Shown: positions 42,276-50,423 of the stretch, piece after piece
Position numbering within the stretch: position 1 is the stretch's first letter
Layout of the letters: every line of letters starts with the position of its first letter
From: Nostoc punctiforme NIES-2108
Lineage (GTDB): Bacteria; Cyanobacteriota; Cyanobacteriia; Cyanobacteriales; Nostocaceae
DNA length: 51,523 nt
Reading direction: 5' to 3'
NCBI GenBank assembly: GCA_003326195.1
Contig: LXQE01000156.1
Span: 76,499 to 128,021 of the forward strand
Notes under the pieces: generated by a model
Database searches by the model: none
The model's input: the letters and a program-made list of their open reading frames with translations, nothing else
Told to the model about the DNA's origin: nothing
Program-made: the position numbers and the translations under genes

Positions 42276-43844
42276 TTAGATCGCAAAAGGTTCAAGTTCC
42301 GTGTTATGCCACTCTTGTTCAACCCGTTCAGTAATCAACGGTCTGATGATAAACTTTGGCGGGGTACCATCCAGAACATCAATCCGCACACATGAATAAG
42401 GCAGTCGGTTCTGGAAATTGTAGTTATGACGGCCGACAAATAGCGTTGAATCCGCAACTTTCCGAGTGGGTTTACCTGCAATCTCAGCAAAAGTTTCCAT
42501 CAATTCAGTCCCTTCTCGCCGTTGATAGCGGGGACGATGACCGCTCCCACCAGAGATAATACAGTTAATATGCGAGTCTGCAAATCCGGTGTCAGTTGTG
42601 CAAAGATGCTCCAAACAGTGAGCGTGACCGTTTAAAATCAAATCGACTATGGGACGTTCTTTAATTAGAGAACCAAGAGTTTCTCCGACTTGTTCAAACA
42701 CCCAGCGCAAACGGTGACGAACCGCCAAGGTTTGGGCCTGATTCCACTTGGTAGCTTCTGTGACGTAGGGAGGATGATGGAAAAAGATTACACGTCCGCG
42801 CACTTCAGAGGTGTTCCAAGATTCGATTAGTCTGCTTCGCAACCATTCAAGTTGTTCAAAGTCGATCGCAGGCATTTGATGAGATGCTAGTTGTTTTTCA
42901 ATGTCGATTTTGATTTCGTCTATTTGGTCTAATTTGGCACTAAGGTCATCAAGTTGTTCTGCTTCGGTGGGTTTATCTGGGTTGAGGCGATCATATATTT
43001 TCAAAATCTGCAATTCTTCTTGATCGATCTCATGGCGACGTTTTTGCAATTCCCGACGGTAAATTTCCCCTTCTTTCGTTGCAGGTAAAGGTGAGGGTGT
43101 ATTAAAGGTATTAGAATCCAGTGCAAAAAAGTCAATCCCGCCGTAACGAAAGGTGTAATAGCGATTGGGTAAACGGGTAAACTGTCCAGGTTCATAACGT
43201 AAACAGCGCCCGGTGTCAGTCTTAGCAGTGTAGTGCCGATCTAAATGACGTTCTAACTCTTGTGGAGACATCGCCTGGGTGTAGTCCATAAATGCTCGTG
43301 CATAAGCATTACCTTGATACGATCCATGCCAGCCAATCTCGATATCTTTGTAGCGGAACAGGCGACGCAGTGACGATGTTGTGCCAGTCAATAAACGGTA
43401 CATCAACGGCACATCGTAGTAATCATGATTACCAAGTACTGGCAAGAACGGCAGATTAAACACCATGCGGTCATAAGGAATGCCTTTCGGGTTGTCACCA
43501 CCGACAAGAAATTCCCGGTAAGGCTCAATAAAGTTTGTTGAATAATATTCTTGGGAACCCACCACATAGATGACATCGCCAGTGTGCAACACAAAGCTGC
43601 AATCGTCGCGGTGAGTCAGCATCAGTTCGGCAACTTTTCGTTGGGGGTGGTGTCGAGAATGAGATTTAGTGCCAGAATCGCCGATAACCATAAAGGAAAA
43701 TTCTGGATTATCTTGCCTGCGATCGTCAATAACTAGACTGGTTTGGTCAATTCCCCGTTGCACAAAACTTGGATGCATCCACCGCACCCGTTCCTTCATC
43801 TTTTGAATTTTCACAGGAATCGGTGGATCGGAAATCAATTTCAT
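42276..43844 (-). CDS. Metallophosphoesterase
   Basis: A 522-residue calcineurin-like phosphoesterase. The metal motifs are in order: MVIGDSGTKS, LHTGDVIYVVGS, PVLGNHDYYDVP, IFFHHPPYVTEA and LNGHAHCLEH. A helical insert of about 100 residues (RRELQKRRHEIDQEELQILK) splits the domain. No signal peptide. The substrate cannot be predicted. The layout resembles purple-acid-phosphatase-like cyanobacterial enzymes. Confidence 0.9.
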   Translation of the reverse strand: MKLISDPPIPVKIQKMKERVRWMHPSFVQRGIDQTSLVIDDRRQDNPEFSFMVIGDSGTKSHSRHHPQRKVAELMLTHRDDCSFVLHTGDVIYVVGSQEYYSTNFIEPYREFLVGGDNPKGIPYDRMVFNLPFLPVLGNHDYYDVPLMYRLLTGTTSSLRRLFRYKDIEIGWHGSYQGNAYARAFMDYTQAMSPQELERHLDRHYTAKTDTGRCLRYEPGQFTRLPNRYYTFRYGGIDFFALDSNTFNTPSPLPATKEGEIYRRELQKRRHEIDQEELQILKIYDRLNPDKPTEAEQLDDLSAKLDQIDEIKIDIEKQLASHQMPAIDFEQLEWLRSRLIESWNTSEVRGRVIFFHHPPYVTEATKWNQAQTLAVRHRLRWVFEQVGETLGSLIKERPIVDLILNGHAHCLEHLCTTDTGFADSHINCIISGGSGHRPRYQRREGTELMETFAEIAGKPTRKVADSTLFVGRHNYNFQNRLPYSCVRIDVLDGTPPKFIIRPLITERVEQEWHNTELEPFAI

Positions 43845-43898
43845 GGCTGATAACTCTTGAATGCCTAATGCACAGGCCGATTGTAACGAAATATTTAA

Positions 43899-43963
43899 TT
43901 GTCATTAGTCATTTGTCATTAGTCATTTGTGAATAACCAATGCCCAATGCCCAATACCCAATC
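43899..43963. repeat. STRR heptamers downstream of the PIN toxin gene
   Basis: gtcatta / gtcattt units followed by ccaatgcccaatgcccaatac units. The same direct-plus-inverse plan as in the ribosomal cluster. Confidence 0.75.
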
Positions 43964-43964
43964 C

Positions 43965-44390
43965 TTACGGCAAATTTTCTCGCAGTAATGCTCGAAAGCC
44001 TGCTTGTTGAAAATGCTCATCGGCAGTCAGTGCTTCAGTGATTCCGCTATATTGCATAACAATAAAAGAAACGCAATCGACAAATCCCCATTCTTTCTCT
44101 GTTCGTTCGCGATATAGCTCGAAAGCACGTTCGTAAAGTTCCTGGGAAAGGGGGACAATTTCTACTTTGGAGTCTGCTACTAGAGAATTTAATAATATGA
44201 TTGCCGCCTGACGATAAGGTTGTTGGGATAAGGCATTGCCAATTTCCAACATCACCGCCTGTGTTGTCACCAAACGAGTTTCTGCTGCTTGTAATATTTT
44301 AGCCAGATGTAAGGCTCGGTCATGCAAGCGATCGCCCGGTGCAGATAAGGCAATGGCAAATGATGTATCAAGAAAGACTTCAGAATGCAT
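43965..44390 (-). CDS. PIN-domain toxin (VapC-like)
   Basis: A 141-residue PIN protein. Conserved acidic residues: D8 in VFLDTSFAIAL, E49 in VMLEIGNAL, D105 in GFVDCVSFIVM and D124 near the end. This is the short 'DTS...E...D' type common in cyanobacteria. It lies directly after its probable antitoxin gene (7 bp apart) on the same strand. Probable RNase. Confidence 0.85.
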   Translation of the reverse strand: MHSEVFLDTSFAIALSAPGDRLHDRALHLAKILQAAETRLVTTQAVMLEIGNALSQQPYRQAAIILLNSLVADSKVEIVPLSQELYERAFELYRERTEKEWGFVDCVSFIVMQYSGITEALTADEHFQQAGFRALLRENLP

Positions 44391-44397
44391 GAAAAGT

Positions 44398-44613
44398 TTA
44401 TTTACTGTACAAATATTTATCTATATTGGCAGACCAGTCAGGCGGCCCTTCGAGGTTGAGCGATCGCGCTGTTTGCAAAAATGATACCGTTTCATGTTCG
44501 CTTGGCGGTAAAATTTCAATGCTGATTCGCACGCGGGTATTGATTGGCAGTGCGATCGGTTCAGATGGATAGAACACTTTGCCATTAAACATAGCGGTGA
44601 TTTTTTCTACCAT
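44398..44613 (-). CDS. Antitoxin (AF2212/DUF104-like)
   Basis: 71 residues from MVEKITAMFNGKVFYP; TTG (44622) and ATG (44592) are other possible starts. FNGKVFYPSEPIALP and NTRVRISIEILPPSE form the small beta-barrel pattern of DUF104/AF2212-like antitoxins found before PIN toxins. The C-terminal part probably wraps the toxin. Confidence 0.75.
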   Translation of the reverse strand: MVEKITAMFNGKVFYPSEPIALPINTRVRISIEILPPSEHETVSFLQTARSLNLEGPPDWSANIDKYLYSK

Positions 44614-44943
44614 TTTCCTCAAAAATTGCTTCTAGTACAGCACGGCGTAAATAAACATACCATTTCAAATGGCGCAAGAAGCTCGGAATACAATTCTTTT
44701 GACTTTTGATACCAATTTGAAAAATGATTGCGACAGATGGAAAACTGAAACACTTATCCAATGGATGTTTCACAATCCAAAATCTAAAATCTAAAATCCA
44801 AAATGGTATGACTTTTGACTTCCGCCTTGCGGCACTAGTCTATCCTAAGCTGGTTGTAGCGATACGGGTAGGGTAGACGACCCTATAAGTAGTGAAGATA
44901 CGTATACTTCTTTTACAAATTATCTCGATTTTTCAAAAATTGC

Positions 44944-46176
44944 CTAAACCACCAACTGAATCACACCCCACTGTCCATTTGTCAACCAAGAAGAGTCAGA
45001 TTTTGCTACTTCTTCAATAACTTCTGGTTTTAGACCAACTGCTACTTCTGACTTGAGGGTGCGTAGAGCTACCATTGGCATAGGTAGATAGCAGACTATA
45101 TCTGCAATGTTGGTGGTAAGATCCCAGTGGCGATCGCCTAATAATCGGCGATAATTGGCATCTCCTTTGACTATAACCAAACTCGCATTGGCTAACTCAT
45201 TTTTGAGGTAGTTGGGTATTTCCCAAAAGGCTAAAGGCGATGTCCAAAAGTAATCTTCAGATAGTACTAAACGCCCTGATGCAATATTTTCTTGGAGTCT
45301 TTGGGTAAAAGATGTAAGTTGTTGATTTCCAGTAGCGGCTAAAAAACTTATTGTGTAATGTACATCCTTAATCATGGCATCAGAAACAAAAGTTGGATGT
45401 GGCTTTAAGTGTAGGTAAACCCGATCAGCCAATCCGCTACTTAACAAAAAATCTACTAAACATAAATCACAAACAAGTTCAAAACCAGCATTGTCTACAA
45501 CAAAATCAATCCGTCCCCCTTGAGAGTTGGTTAACAATTCCGTGACTTGAGAGGCATCATTTACTAAGATATGAGCTAGTTGGGTTTGAATATCAAAACG
45601 ACTGCGATCGCTCTCGGATGCTGACCATAAACTCAAGTCAACTCGATTTCCCCACAAAGCAAAATATAACAGTGCGATTAAAGCTGTTTGATTTGATTCT
45701 CCCTTCAGTTGAGAATTATTTAACCAATTGTTAGCCCGATCGCACAGTAGAATAATCGAATCTAGGGATGCTTCTAAACTTTGAGACTTTTGTAACTCAA
45801 ATGGATCGAGACCTTGCGATACACCAGGGCGAAAATAATTGGTAATTTCTAAAATTAACCTAAAAAAATAAGTTTCGGCAAAAAACCAAGGAACATCTAG
45901 CCAACGCTGACCTTTGTATAATTCTAAATATGTATTCCAGGCTGAAAAATCTACAGCAGTCTTATTTAAAAGAGGTTGTACATATCCTGCTGGCAATTCT
46001 CTAGCCAGATTTTCTAAGCTGGTATTAATTTCAGACGAAAAATTATTTTCAGCGATAACTTTGCGAGCGATCGCAGGCATTCGTTGAGTAACTGTATACT
46101 CAGTAAAAGAACCAACTTCTGACCCCAAAAGAGACGGTGGTATGGGTAATTTGGGGATGTGGGATATATTCGCCAC
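44944..46176 (-). CDS. DUF89 / ARMT1-family metal-dependent phosphatase
   Basis: A 410-residue protein. The family motifs are clear: VDNAGFELVCDLCLVDFLLS (metal-binding Asp-Asn and Glu), VIVKGDANYRRLLGDRHWDL, and LRTLKSEVAVGL near the end. DUF89 proteins are 'damage-control' phosphatases acting on sugar phosphates and derivatives; the human relative was also reported as a carboxyl methyltransferase. The length matches subfamily III. No operon partner. Confidence 0.85.
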   Translation of the reverse strand: MANISHIPKLPIPPSLLGSEVGSFTEYTVTQRMPAIARKVIAENNFSSEINTSLENLARELPAGYVQPLLNKTAVDFSAWNTYLELYKGQRWLDVPWFFAETYFFRLILEITNYFRPGVSQGLDPFELQKSQSLEASLDSIILLCDRANNWLNNSQLKGESNQTALIALLYFALWGNRVDLSLWSASESDRSRFDIQTQLAHILVNDASQVTELLTNSQGGRIDFVVDNAGFELVCDLCLVDFLLSSGLADRVYLHLKPHPTFVSDAMIKDVHYTISFLAATGNQQLTSFTQRLQENIASGRLVLSEDYFWTSPLAFWEIPNYLKNELANASLVIVKGDANYRRLLGDRHWDLTTNIADIVCYLPMPMVALRTLKSEVAVGLKPEVIEEVAKSDSSWLTNGQWGVIQLVV

Positions 46177-46345
46177 AAACTTTGATTCTCCTCATATTTT
46201 CAGTTATTCTAACGCTGTGTGCGACTTTCTTCCAAACCTAATCAACCAAAAGCGGGATAATTCAACCAGTGGCTGCAAACAAAATCGCTGGAGTAGTGCC
46301 AATACGGTTTGGTTAAGGTTTTGTGATGAAAATTCTAGATCGCAG

Positions 46346-46410
46346 AGACGCGATAAATCGCCGTCAAGACGAAAGACCGATGATTGTAGAGACGGCGATT
46401 TATCGCGTCT
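46346..46410. repeat. Perfect 20-bp inverted repeat, 25-bp loop
   Basis: The 20-bp arm at 46346-46365 is exactly inverted at 46391-46410 (both contain the ACGCGATAAATCGCC core). Same family as the palindromes at 12109-12128 and 14757-14784. The remaining 46177-46457 sequence has no convincing gene. Confidence 0.85.
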
Positions 46411-46457
46411 AAAGTTACAGGGAGATGCGGAAATTGATTCCAGCACTCCTAAATTGT

Positions 46458-46862
46458 CTATTGTGAATCATTAGTATCACCAAATGATTTCATCTGTAAC
46501 TCGACTGCGTTGACGTAACCTTGATCGTTCAACACTTTCGCTGGTAACTTATTAGCTCTGATAGCAGCTTGAACCACATCTTTCGCAGTCAAGTATCCGG
46601 TTTGGTATTTGAATAACAAAGTGCCCCCACTAGGAATACCCTGCTCTTTTAAATAACCTTGATAAGCTAGAAAGGCAATATTAAAGGGTTGCAGATATTT
46701 AGTATCTGTAGGATTTTTACGTAAAGTATTAGAGTTGATATCTGTATTTATTTGTCCGCCACCATTGTTATTATTAACTGTTTGAGCGCCAGCAATTCTA
46801 GGCATAAAAGCCATAGAAGCAATGATAAGTGCAGAATTGAGCAAAGTTGTGAATTTCATCAT
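46458..46862 (-). CDS. Small exported hypothetical protein (paralogue A)
   Basis: A 134-residue protein with tandem ATG ATG start. The signal peptide (ALIIASMAFMPRIAGAQ) is cleaved near AGA-Q. Then an Asn-rich linker, the segment DTKYLQPFNIAFLAYQGYLK and a C-terminal helical part (YLTAKDVVQAAIRANKLPAK). No known family. A shorter relative lies 250 bp away on the same strand. Confidence 0.75.
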   Translation of the reverse strand: MMKFTTLLNSALIIASMAFMPRIAGAQTVNNNNGGGQINTDINSNTLRKNPTDTKYLQPFNIAFLAYQGYLKEQGIPSGGTLLFKYQTGYLTAKDVVQAAIRANKLPAKVLNDQGYVNAVELQMKSFGDTNDSQ

Positions 46863-47115
46863 TTTATCCTTGGTAAAGATTAATTAGTGTTTTCAATTAA
46901 TAGAGTCTTCTTTTCTAGCAATTTCAAGCTCTTATAATTAGAGATCATGTTTGTTAATTTATTACTCACAAAGTTGAGCTAGACAATTACCTAAAACTTT
47001 GAACACTAAGCTTTTAAGAGAATTGCTACAGGGTAACAATGGAGTGTTTTGGAAACAAAGCTGTAATTGATAAAATAATATAAGCTACACCTCAGAAGCC
47101 CAGAAGTAACTTAGC

Positions 47116-47340
47116 TCATTCAAAATTACCAAAACCCATCATGTAATAGGCAATAAAAGCAGTATCAAAGGGTTTGAGATAATTGGGATCTGTGGAATAG
47201 CTAGGAGAAGTTTCAGAGTTTACGGCTGTGTTTATTGATGGGGAATTGTGATTCTTGACTTGATGAAAGCAAGTGATTTTAGGCATAGAGTTAATCCAGG
47301 CAATAATATGTGCAGAATTTAGCGAATTTGTGAATTTCAT
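47116..47340 (-). pseudogene. Shortened, degenerate paralogue B of the small exported protein
   Basis: 74 residues from MKFTNSLNSAHIIAWINSMP. It aligns with the neighbour from its MKFT start through the Asn/Ser linker to DPNYLKPFDTAFIAYYMMGF, then ends early, lacking the C-terminal 50 residues. The signal peptide core is broken by His, Trp and Asn, so export is doubtful. It looks like a decaying tandem duplicate; a functional short product is possible. Confidence 0.65.
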
Positions 47341-47913
47341 AGAGTTATCCTTAATTAGAACAAAATGCAATTGCAATCAGTATTATCTAGTAATAGAGTC
47401 CACCGGTTTATTAATCTCAACCTTTTAGGATCAGTTCATCTGATGGATTGATTTGTTAATTACCCAAACGGCTTAGTCAAATTCACCCAAATTGGAGAAA
47501 TTGAACATTGAGAGAAGGTTTAGTCAGAGCTTCAAAGATGCAAATATATGCTAAATAAAATCCTTAGCTGACAAGCATTTCTAGAAAGTGCTTTAGCGTA
47601 GCTCACCGCAGGCATCGCTTACATATTTAGATATTTTTTGCTCAAGGCTATCAACCGAAATCCAACTTTATTTTGGCTAATTAACTTTCCATACCAATAT
47701 GTTAGAAAATCTTTCTAATGGAAGCAAATGCTTTTAATTTTCAAATTGATAAGTAAAAGTGATTGTAATTAATATCTAGAGGTAAATCCTGTAACTCATT
47801 GCCTCTTAGTGACTTCTGAACTATTTTGGCAGCGTCACGGGTTCCATAAATTCACTACAAATAAGCTGATAGTGTAAAAATGTTATATGTATAGTTTATT
47901 TACAAAGTCATTT
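47341..47913. other. 573-bp spacer, no gene seen
   Basis: AT-rich; contains a short copy of the GCGTAGC...GCAGGCATCGC dispersed repeat at 47596-47618. Promoters for the flanking divergent genes must lie here. Confidence 0.5.
47596..47618. repeat. Dispersed GCGTAG...GCATCGC repeat, short copy 2
   Basis: GCGTAGCTCACCGCAGGCAT and following CGC match the repeat at 48999-49027 with the middle GGCGTA unit missing. Confidence 0.6.
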
Positions 47914-48198
47914 ATGCCGAAAGCAATTTGGAATGGAGTTGTTTTAGCCGAGAGTGATAATACTGTAGTTGTCGAGGGAAACCATTATTTCCCTGTTGAC
48001 ACCATTAACAAGCAGTATTTTACTGAAAGTAACACCCACACTACTTGTGCTTGGAAAGGTGTTGCCAGTTACTACAGTATCGAAGTTGAGGGGCAAACCA
48101 ATAAAGATGCTGCTTGGTATTATCCCAGCGCCAAGGAGAAGGCTAAGAATATTGAAGGTTATGTGGCTTTCTGGAAGGGTGTAAAAGTCGAGGCTTAA
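47914..48198 (+). CDS. DUF427 domain protein
   Basis: 94 residues from MPKAIWNGVVLAESDNTVVV; an earlier in-frame ATG (47887) adds nine residues not expected in the family. The DUF427 pattern is complete: NHYFPVDTINKQYFTESNTH, CAWKGVASYYSIEV, DAAWYYPSAKEKAKNIEGYV and FWKGVKVEA. A small beta protein of unknown function, widespread in bacteria. Strong shared terminator downstream. Confidence 0.92.
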   Translation: MPKAIWNGVVLAESDNTVVVEGNHYFPVDTINKQYFTESNTHTTCAWKGVASYYSIEVEGQTNKDAAWYYPSAKEKAKNIEGYVAFWKGVKVEA

Positions 48199-48261
48199 GA
48201 AAGGTTCCTGGAATTATTTTAGTTTCAGGTAATGGATATTATGTCCGACTAATTGTCCATA

Positions 48262-48295
48262 AAATAATTAGCCCGCACAGACGGGCTAATTATTT
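48262..48295. terminator. Bidirectional terminator between convergent genes
   Basis: A 14-bp perfect stem: 48262-48275 (AAATAATTAGCCCG) and 48282-48295 (CGGGCTAATTATTT) with a six-base loop. A/T tails on both sides allow it to act for the DUF427 gene and for the PEP-CTERM gene on the other strand. Confidence 0.85.
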
Positions 48296-48331
48296 AAACT
48301 ATTTCATTTACAAATTTATTTTAATAAGTAA

Positions 48332-49264
48332 TTATACCTTCCCCTTGCGAAATACTACTTGCTTTCTCTTCACCAGCCAAGCCAGACTACCAGCAAGTAT
48401 AGTACCAGCGATCGCACTTGGTTCGGGTACTGGTTTTGATATAATAAAACCATTAGGGGCTGAAATAGTTATGTTACCTGCTAGTCCTGAATTATTGCTA
48501 TCATCAGCGATCGCGCTTGGTTTGCGTACTGGTTTCAATATAAGAAGGTCACGGATTGTAAGAGTTATGTTACCTCCTGCTCCTGAATGATTGCTACCAG
48601 AAGCGATCGCACTTGGTTCGGGTACTGGTTTCGATATCAAAGCACCGGGTCTGACTGTAAGACTATTGGTCGTAATAGTTAGGATGCCTGCTGCTCCTGA
48701 ATGATTGCTACCAGCAGCGATCGCACTTGGTTCGGGTACTGGTTTCGATATAATAGCACCAGGATTCAATATCAAAGTACCAGAGTTAATAGTTATATTG
48801 CCTGCTGAATTCACATTGTCGCCGCTGATGGTGCTATTGGTAAACGTTAGATTACTAGAATTGTAAGCGTTGATATTACCAGCGATCGCAAGCCCAGAAA
48901 GTGTAACATTCGCGGCGTTAATGTCTAACACGGGTAAGTGATTATTGCTACTGATAATAAGTAAGTTAGCACCTGGGCCATTAATAGTGAGATTTTTTGC
49001 GTAGGCGTAGCCCGCCGCAGGCATCGCAAGTACCCCACTCGTTAGGGTGATTGTACTAGGATTACTGCTCAATAAGAACTCTAGCACGTCATTGTTACTT
49101 GCAATGTTGATCGTGTCTCGCAATGAGCCAACACCACTATCATTGAGATTGTTAACCACCAAGTTAGCAGCTTGTGCTGATTCCACTTGCATTATCACCC
49201 AACCCAGAGCAACGACTGTGGAAATAGCTTCAGCAATAGCCTTTTTTTTATTGTTTTTTGTCAC
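48332..49264 (-). CDS. Exported beta-helix PEP-CTERM protein with repeated sorting motifs
   Basis: A 310-residue protein. Signal peptide 1-33 (end AQAA); residues 35-125 resemble the start of CSLREA-type parallel beta-helix proteins (LVVNNLNDSGVGSLRDTINI). The C-terminal half has four units, each containing KPVPEPSAIA (173-183, 211-221, 276-286) or its variant KPVRKPSAIA (243-253), alternating with haemagglutinin-like strands such as SNNSGLAGNITIS. Only the last copy is followed by the hydrophobic stretch and basic end (GTILAGSLAWLVKRK) of a working PEP-CTERM signal. A dispersed repeat has inserted in frame at residues about 80-90. Confidence 0.8.
   Translation of the reverse strand: MTKNNKKKAIAEAISTVVALGWVIMQVESAQAANLVVNNLNDSGVGSLRDTINIASNNDVLEFLLSSNPSTITLTSGVLAMPAAGYAYAKNLTINGPGANLLIISSNNHLPVLDINAANVTLSGLAIAGNINAYNSSNLTFTNSTISGDNVNSAGNITINSGTLILNPGAIISKPVPEPSAIAAGSNHSGAAGILTITTNSLTVRPGALISKPVPEPSAIASGSNHSGAGGNITLTIRDLLILKPVRKPSAIADDSNNSGLAGNITISAPNGFIISKPVPEPSAIAGTILAGSLAWLVKRKQVVFRKGKV
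48408..48790. repeat. Four-unit imperfect tandem repeat inside the PEP-CTERM gene
   Basis: HIP1 octamers at 48408, 48507, 48603 and 48717 start four units spaced 99, 96 and 114 bp, all multiples of three. Each octamer, read on the coding strand, encodes the AIA of PEPSAIA and is followed (plus strand) by cttggttcgggtactggttt-type sequence. The second unit is the most diverged. Confidence 0.9.
48999..49027. repeat. 29-bp dispersed repeat, copy 3, inserted in a coding region
   Basis: GCGTAGGCGTAGCCCGCCGC plus AGGCATCGC; nearly identical to the intergenic copy at 37979-38007. In the gene it encodes the segment MPAAGYAYAK. Confidence 0.85.
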
Positions 49265-49707
49265 CTAAAACTCCTTGGATTAATTTTTCAAAATTCAAAA
49301 ACTCTGGGATATTAGCCTTACATTTTTTAACTGAATACTAATCATCTTTAGGAATTACTTTTTGTTGGTTTTAGCCATGCAAAAACCTGCGTAACTGTTA
49401 AATTAAGTTGCAAAGTTTTAGTTGTAGCCGGGAATGTTTGCCTTGTGGCATTGGTTTCTGGTAGATACGACCATCGATAAATTCACTAGCAGGCTTGGTT
49501 TTTGGCAGTTTGAGAAACTCTGATAAGGAGATTGATTTGTGCAGCGTGGGTGTCATAGCTGTGCAAATGCCATATTTGATTGGAATCTTAGCATTTTCTG
49601 TCTTTGGATTTTAGGAAGTGAGCCTATTCTCCTTGATGTTGCTTACCTGAAAATAGCTGTAAGCTGTGGTTAAGACTTGTATTGATAAATTTTGCTTAAG
49701 TTGTAGT

Positions 49708-49895
49708 AACGATCGCATAAGCTTTGTCACAAATAGATAAGCATTTTGAACGAAACAACTTGTGTTGTTAACGAACGCATAAGTTTTCGTTACTAACGGA
49801 TAAACATTTTGAACGAAACAACTTGTGTTGTTAACAAACGGACAAGTTTTTGTTACTAACGGATAAGCATTCGTAACAAAATAACTTGTGTTGAT
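49708..49895. repeat. 63-bp tandem repeat array (three units)
   Basis: Units at 49708-49769 (62 bp), 49770-49832 and 49833-49895 (63 bp each), sharing AACGAACGCATAAG, TTACTAACGGATAAGCATT and CAACTTGTGTTGTT themes. Each unit looks as if built from three approximately 21-bp sub-units. The array is flanked by near-identical AAGCTGTGGTTAAGAC copies (49661-49676 and 49906-49921). A degenerate continuation follows to about 49978. Confidence 0.85.
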
Positions 49896-49982
49896 AACGA
49901 ATTACAAGCTGTGGTAAAGACAACAACTTTATTCCTAACAACAGCTTCTGCATTGGTAACAAATGAACAAGCTATCGTTACC

Positions 49983-50036
49983 AGTCCCTCTCCGACGGGC
50001 GAGAGGGATAGTTTTGCGTAGTAAAACCAAGGAGAG
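49983..50036. repeat. Dispersed inverted-repeat element, related to 32552-32636
   Basis: CCCTCTCC...GAGAGGG stem, then TTTTGCGTAGTAAAACC and GGAGAGG. It shares the CCCTCTCC stem and the TACGCAAAA text (inverted) with the copy near the RND pump gene. Confidence 0.6.
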
Positions 50037-50423
50037 GTTTCAATATTGACGCTAATTAGGCGGTTACTAAATAGCCGTCGGATTCACGTTACGTTAAAAA
50101 ATTGACCATAATCAAAGCTAACCATATTGACAACGGCTAGATATTCATCAGAGTATTTAATTAATTTAACGGTTATCAAAGTAGTTTTTACTAATAAAGT
50201 TAAATCCGTTGACTAGCTAGCATTGAAAGACCGCTATCAATACAACTCATAATTGTAAGCCTTTGTGATTAAATTTCCTAATTACGAATTACAAACGGGA
50301 CGCAGGTTTGAAAGCAAAAATTTTTTGTGAGTCCGTGCAGGCAATTAGTGTTTGTCTAGCTGCAAATTCCATTTTTTACTAAGGCTCACGAATACTCAAT
50401 CACTACAAACACAGGAGAAAATC

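Larger units (their letters stand above)
49265..50423. other. 1.16-kb gene-free region upstream of the FG-GAP gene
   Basis: No plausible gene on either strand. It contains the 63-bp tandem array (49708-49895), a dispersed repeat (49983-50036) and, close to the FG-GAP start, a good Shine-Dalgarno sequence (AGGAG at about 50413). Promoters for both divergent genes must be here. Confidence 0.5.

Noticed and set aside
44585..44773. 62-residue minus-strand frame upstream of the AF2212-like antitoxin
   Set aside because: It overlaps the antitoxin start in another frame and its text looks like translated dispersed intergenic repeat.
46204..46474. Overlapping frames on both strands across the 20-bp inverted repeat
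   Set aside because: They owe their length to the repeat, have no family resemblance and no ribosome-binding site.
49611..49901. 96-codon open minus-strand stretch across the 63-bp repeats, as a gene
   Set aside because: No early start codon or ribosome-binding site; repetition of one stop-free unit of length divisible by three can explain it.
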